Shown: piece by piece, positions 6,821 through 8,584 of the stretch | How positions within the stretch are numbered: the stretch's first letter is position 1 | Layout of the letters: each line of letters opens with the position of its first letter | The notes under the pieces: model-generated | Seen by the model: only the letters and a program-made list of their open reading frames with translations | Told to the model about the DNA's origin: nothing | The model's database searches: none | Source of the DNA: Hellea sp042093735 | GTDB lineage: Bacteria; Pseudomonadota; Alphaproteobacteria; Caulobacterales; Maricaulaceae | DNA length: 8,584 nucleotides | Assembly: GCA_042093735.1 (NCBI GenBank) | Contig: JBELEM010000026.1 | Location: 1 to 8,584, forward strand | Reading direction: 5' to 3' | Translations under genes and position numbers: made by a program

Positions 6821-7796
6821 TTTTTGAAGCTCCAAAACTATTGTCAAAAAAGTTTAACCAATTCAGTCCCATAATTTTCTCAACATCAGCATTAGACATA
6901 CCCTTAGAAATTAATCCCTCTGAAATATTACTAAAATCACGACTGCTTTTAAACCATTCTGGTTGCTCAGGCCAATCAGAGTTCTCAGAACTGCCTTCGC
7001 CAAAATCTGGTTTAAATGTCCATGTTCCACTGCGCATCCACTCTAGTGTATCATAACCCCAATTTTGACAAAGGTCAGAACCAATACCGATATTATCAAT
7101 TCCCATTAATTCAGCAGTATCTAAAATCATTCCGCAGAAATCATCAAGTGTGCAACTTGAATGATTGTTTAAGTGAAATGGGTACATCGAAAACCCAAGC
7201 ATCCCATTGGACTCACCTAAAGCTTTGAGAACATCATTAGATTTATTTCTTAACGCATCATACCATTTAGATGGATTGGCATGAGTAATAGCTATGGGTC
7301 TTTCAGAATAGTCAATTGCCTGTAAGGTCGATTTCTCTGCGCTATGGGACATATCTATAACCATTCCCACACGATTCATTTCCTTTATAACCTCTCTGCC
7401 AAACCGTGTAATCCCGCTATCTCCATTTTCATAGCATCCAGTAGCCAATAAACTTTGATTGTTATAGGAAAGCTGCATAATTCGAACGCCTTGTTCATGA
7501 AGCATTTCTACTTTTCTTAAATCATCTTCGATAGGGGAACAGTTTTGAAACCCTAATATAATACCAACTTTATTTAAAGCTTCAGCTTTGCGAATATCAT
7601 TACCTGTGCGGACGGGCATAATTAAGTCTGAATTCTCGCGAAAACGACGTCGCCAATCACCTATATTGGCTAATGTGGACTCAGTGTTTTCCCAATAACT
7701 AATTGTAACATGTATAGCGTTTACGCCTCCATCGCGTGCCTCGGCAAATAAGTCACGGTTCCAGTTTACATATTGCAGTGCATCTATAATCAACAT
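6813..7796 (-). CDS. M19 (membrane dipeptidase) family protein, altered metal site
   Basis: This 327-residue protein has the peptidase M19 (renal dipeptidase-like) TIM-barrel layout: GVRIMQLSYNNQSLLATGC (103-121), RFGREVIKEMNRVGMVIDMSH (131-151), ITHANP (170-175), IGIGSDL (236-242), and the C-terminal GLNWLNFF (310-317). The second-half residues match canonical positions: His151, His172 and Asp241. The first-half metal ligands are missing. The usual D-x-H-x-D strand reads DALQY (5-9), and the bridging Glu of the third strand is Gln84 (GFQNCSP, 82-88). It is therefore unlikely to be a standard binuclear zinc dipeptidase. I recall that M19 homologues of this kind accompany glycine-betaine and dimethylglycine catabolic genes in Pseudomonas and alphaproteobacteria, with unclear function. 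There is no signal peptide. The ATG lies three bases after the aldehyde dehydrogenase stop, and the stop overlaps the next gene by 8 bases. Confidence 0.9.
   Translation of the reverse strand: MLIIDALQYVNWNRDLFAEARDGGVNAIHVTISYWENTESTLANIGDWRRRFRENSDLIMPVRTGNDIRKAEALNKVGIILGFQNCSPIEDDLRKVEMLHEQGVRIMQLSYNNQSLLATGCYENGDSGITRFGREVIKEMNRVGMVIDMSHSAEKSTLQAIDYSERPIAITHANPSKWYDALRNKSNDVLKALGESNGMLGFSMYPFHLNNHSSCTLDDFCGMILDTAELMGIDNIGIGSDLCQNWGYDTLEWMRSGTWTFKPDFGEGSSENSDWPEQPEWFKSSRDFSNISEGLISKGMSNADVEKIMGLNWLNFFDNSFGASKNG
6830..6833 (-). promoter_or_regulatory. Shine-Dalgarno that fixes the start of the 573-residue gene
   Basis: On the - strand, GGAG is followed by nine bases and then ATG at 6820-6818. 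It lies inside the end of the dipeptidase-like gene and favours this ATG over the in-frame TTG at 6847, for which I see no comparable motif. Confidence 0.6.
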
Positions 7797-7799
7797 AAA

Positions 7800-8584
7800 T
7801 TAACCTGGGTTAGTGTAAGAGGTTTTCATAATTGTATAAAAGTCTTTCGCATGCTCGCCTTGTTCACGCGGACCATAACTTGATGCATTTCTTCCTCCAA
7901 AAGGCACATGATAATCCAAACCTGCTGTAGCTAGGTTGACAAGAACACTTCCAAATTTAGCATTCCGCTTGTAGTGTTGAGCTTCTTTTACAGAATTTGT
8001 AATGATAGATGCCGATAAACCATATTCAGTGTCGTTTGCTAATGAAAGGCCCTCTTCATAGCTATCGACACGCATTATGCATGTCATTGGCCCAAAAACT
8101 TCTTCTTTATTGACACGCATTTGATTATCAGTATCTGTGAAAACAGTAGGCGCTAAGTAATAACCTTCATGCTCAGTTTCAGCTCTTCCACCACCGGTTA
8201 GAAGTGTTCCACCTTCGGATTTAGCGAGATCCATATAGGATAGAATTTTATTCATTTGTCCTTCTGACACCACTGGGCCAAGCTCAGTACCCTCAGCTAG
8301 AGCATGCCCAACCTTTTTAAGTTCAGAGGCTTTTACAAATTTTTCAACAAACTCATCATGTATTGGATCTTCTACAATCAAACGCGAAGAGGCCGTACAC
8401 TTTTGACCAGATGCTCCAAAAGCGCCGTGTATGGATTGAGCTACAGCCAAGTCTATATCTGCATTTCTTGTTATTACTATTGGGTTTTTACTTCCCATCT
8501 CGCATTGAACTCGGGCCATATTTCTAACAGCTGCCAAAGCAATTTTTTTGCCGGTGGGGACTGATCCTGTAAATGTTATAGCAT
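7800..8584 (-). CDS. NAD(P)-dependent aldehyde dehydrogenase, alpha-ketoglutaric-semialdehyde type, 5'-truncated
   Basis: This is the C-terminal 260 residues of an aldehyde dehydrogenase (full length about 480). The frame stays open to the window end, so the N-terminus is missing. The fragment starts AITFTGSVPTGKKI, with FTGS in the cofactor-binding loop. It carries the catalytic glutamate in CEMGSKNP (fragment residue 28) and the catalytic cysteine in GQKCTASSR (residue 62); the 34-residue spacing is canonical. KEEVFGP follows. The tail with AGLDYHVPFGG, then SSYGPREQG and DFYTIMKTSYT, resembles dehydrogenases that oxidise 2,5-dioxopentanoate (alpha-ketoglutaric semialdehyde) to 2-oxoglutarate, the last step of hydroxyproline and pentose catabolism. 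Where these usually read GGRKGSS, this one has GGRNASS. Other short semialdehydes remain possible. It is the first visible gene of the - strand operon, and its stop is three bases from the dipeptidase-like start. Confidence 0.9.
   Translation of the reverse strand, partial: AITFTGSVPTGKKIALAAVRNMARVQCEMGSKNPIVITRNADIDLAVAQSIHGAFGASGQKCTASSRLIVEDPIHDEFVEKFVKASELKKVGHALAEGTELGPVVSEGQMNKILSYMDLAKSEGGTLLTGGGRAETEHEGYYLAPTVFTDTDNQMRVNKEEVFGPMTCIMRVDSYEEGLSLANDTEYGLSASIITNSVKEAQHYKRNAKFGSVLVNLATAGLDYHVPFGGRNASSYGPREQGEHAKDFYTIMKTSYTNPG

Noticed and set aside
6821..6847. TTG start at 6847 for the 573-residue protein
   Set aside because: It would add nine residues and enlarge the overlap with the dipeptidase-like gene, while ATG at 6820 has a well-placed GGAG.
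7801..7812. Inverted repeat TAACC-TG-GGTTA at the dehydrogenase/dipeptidase junction
   Set aside because: A five-base stem is too short to be a terminator or operator by itself, and the tight gene coupling argues against a transcription stop here.

Overview
The window is AT-rich, gene-dense bacterial DNA with eight protein-coding genes, essentially no intergenic space, and no RNA gene, mobile element or CRISPR array that I can see. Family content (a SoxBDAG-type heterotetrameric sarcosine oxidase whose SoxB ends in GAQPNLH, an alpha-ketoglutaric-semialdehyde-type dehydrogenase, an M19 dipeptidase homologue, a DUF3726-like protein) recalls Alphaproteobacteria that catabolise methylated amines and betaines. 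The AT-rich composition suggests a marine lineage of modest GC content. This placement rests on remembered family resemblance, not a search.

Left half, + strand (1-4449): a sarcosine-oxidase operon in the order soxB (5' part outside the window), soxD, soxA, soxG. Every junction overlaps (TAATG, ATGA, and an 8- or 23-base overlap before soxG). The complex would oxidatively demethylate an N-methyl amino acid, pass the methyl carbon to tetrahydrofolate and release H2O2. SoxD lacks the cysteines that bind zinc in studied enzymes, and SoxA appears to have a shortened NAD-domain segment, so this is a divergent branch of the family.

Right half, - strand (8584 down to 4414): a second operon read toward the first. 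It runs aldehyde dehydrogenase (5' part outside the window), M19 dipeptidase-like protein, an uncharacterised 573-residue protein, and a DUF3726-like protein. Junctions are a 3-base gap, an 8-base overlap and a probable 17-base overlap, so the four genes are probably co-transcribed and translationally coupled. The M19 homologue lacks the N-terminal HxD and the bridging glutamate of the metal site, so it is unlikely to be an ordinary zinc dipeptidase.

The two operons converge and overlap tail to tail by 36 bp with codons in register, leaving no room for a conventional terminator. A working hypothesis (inference) is that both sets serve one catabolic route for an N-methylated amino acid such as a proline- or hydroxyproline-betaine derivative: demethylation by SoxBDAG, final oxidation by the semialdehyde dehydrogenase. 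The altered M19 protein and the two unknown proteins would be unassigned accessory or catalytic parts. That three-gene set is the best candidate here for undescribed biology.
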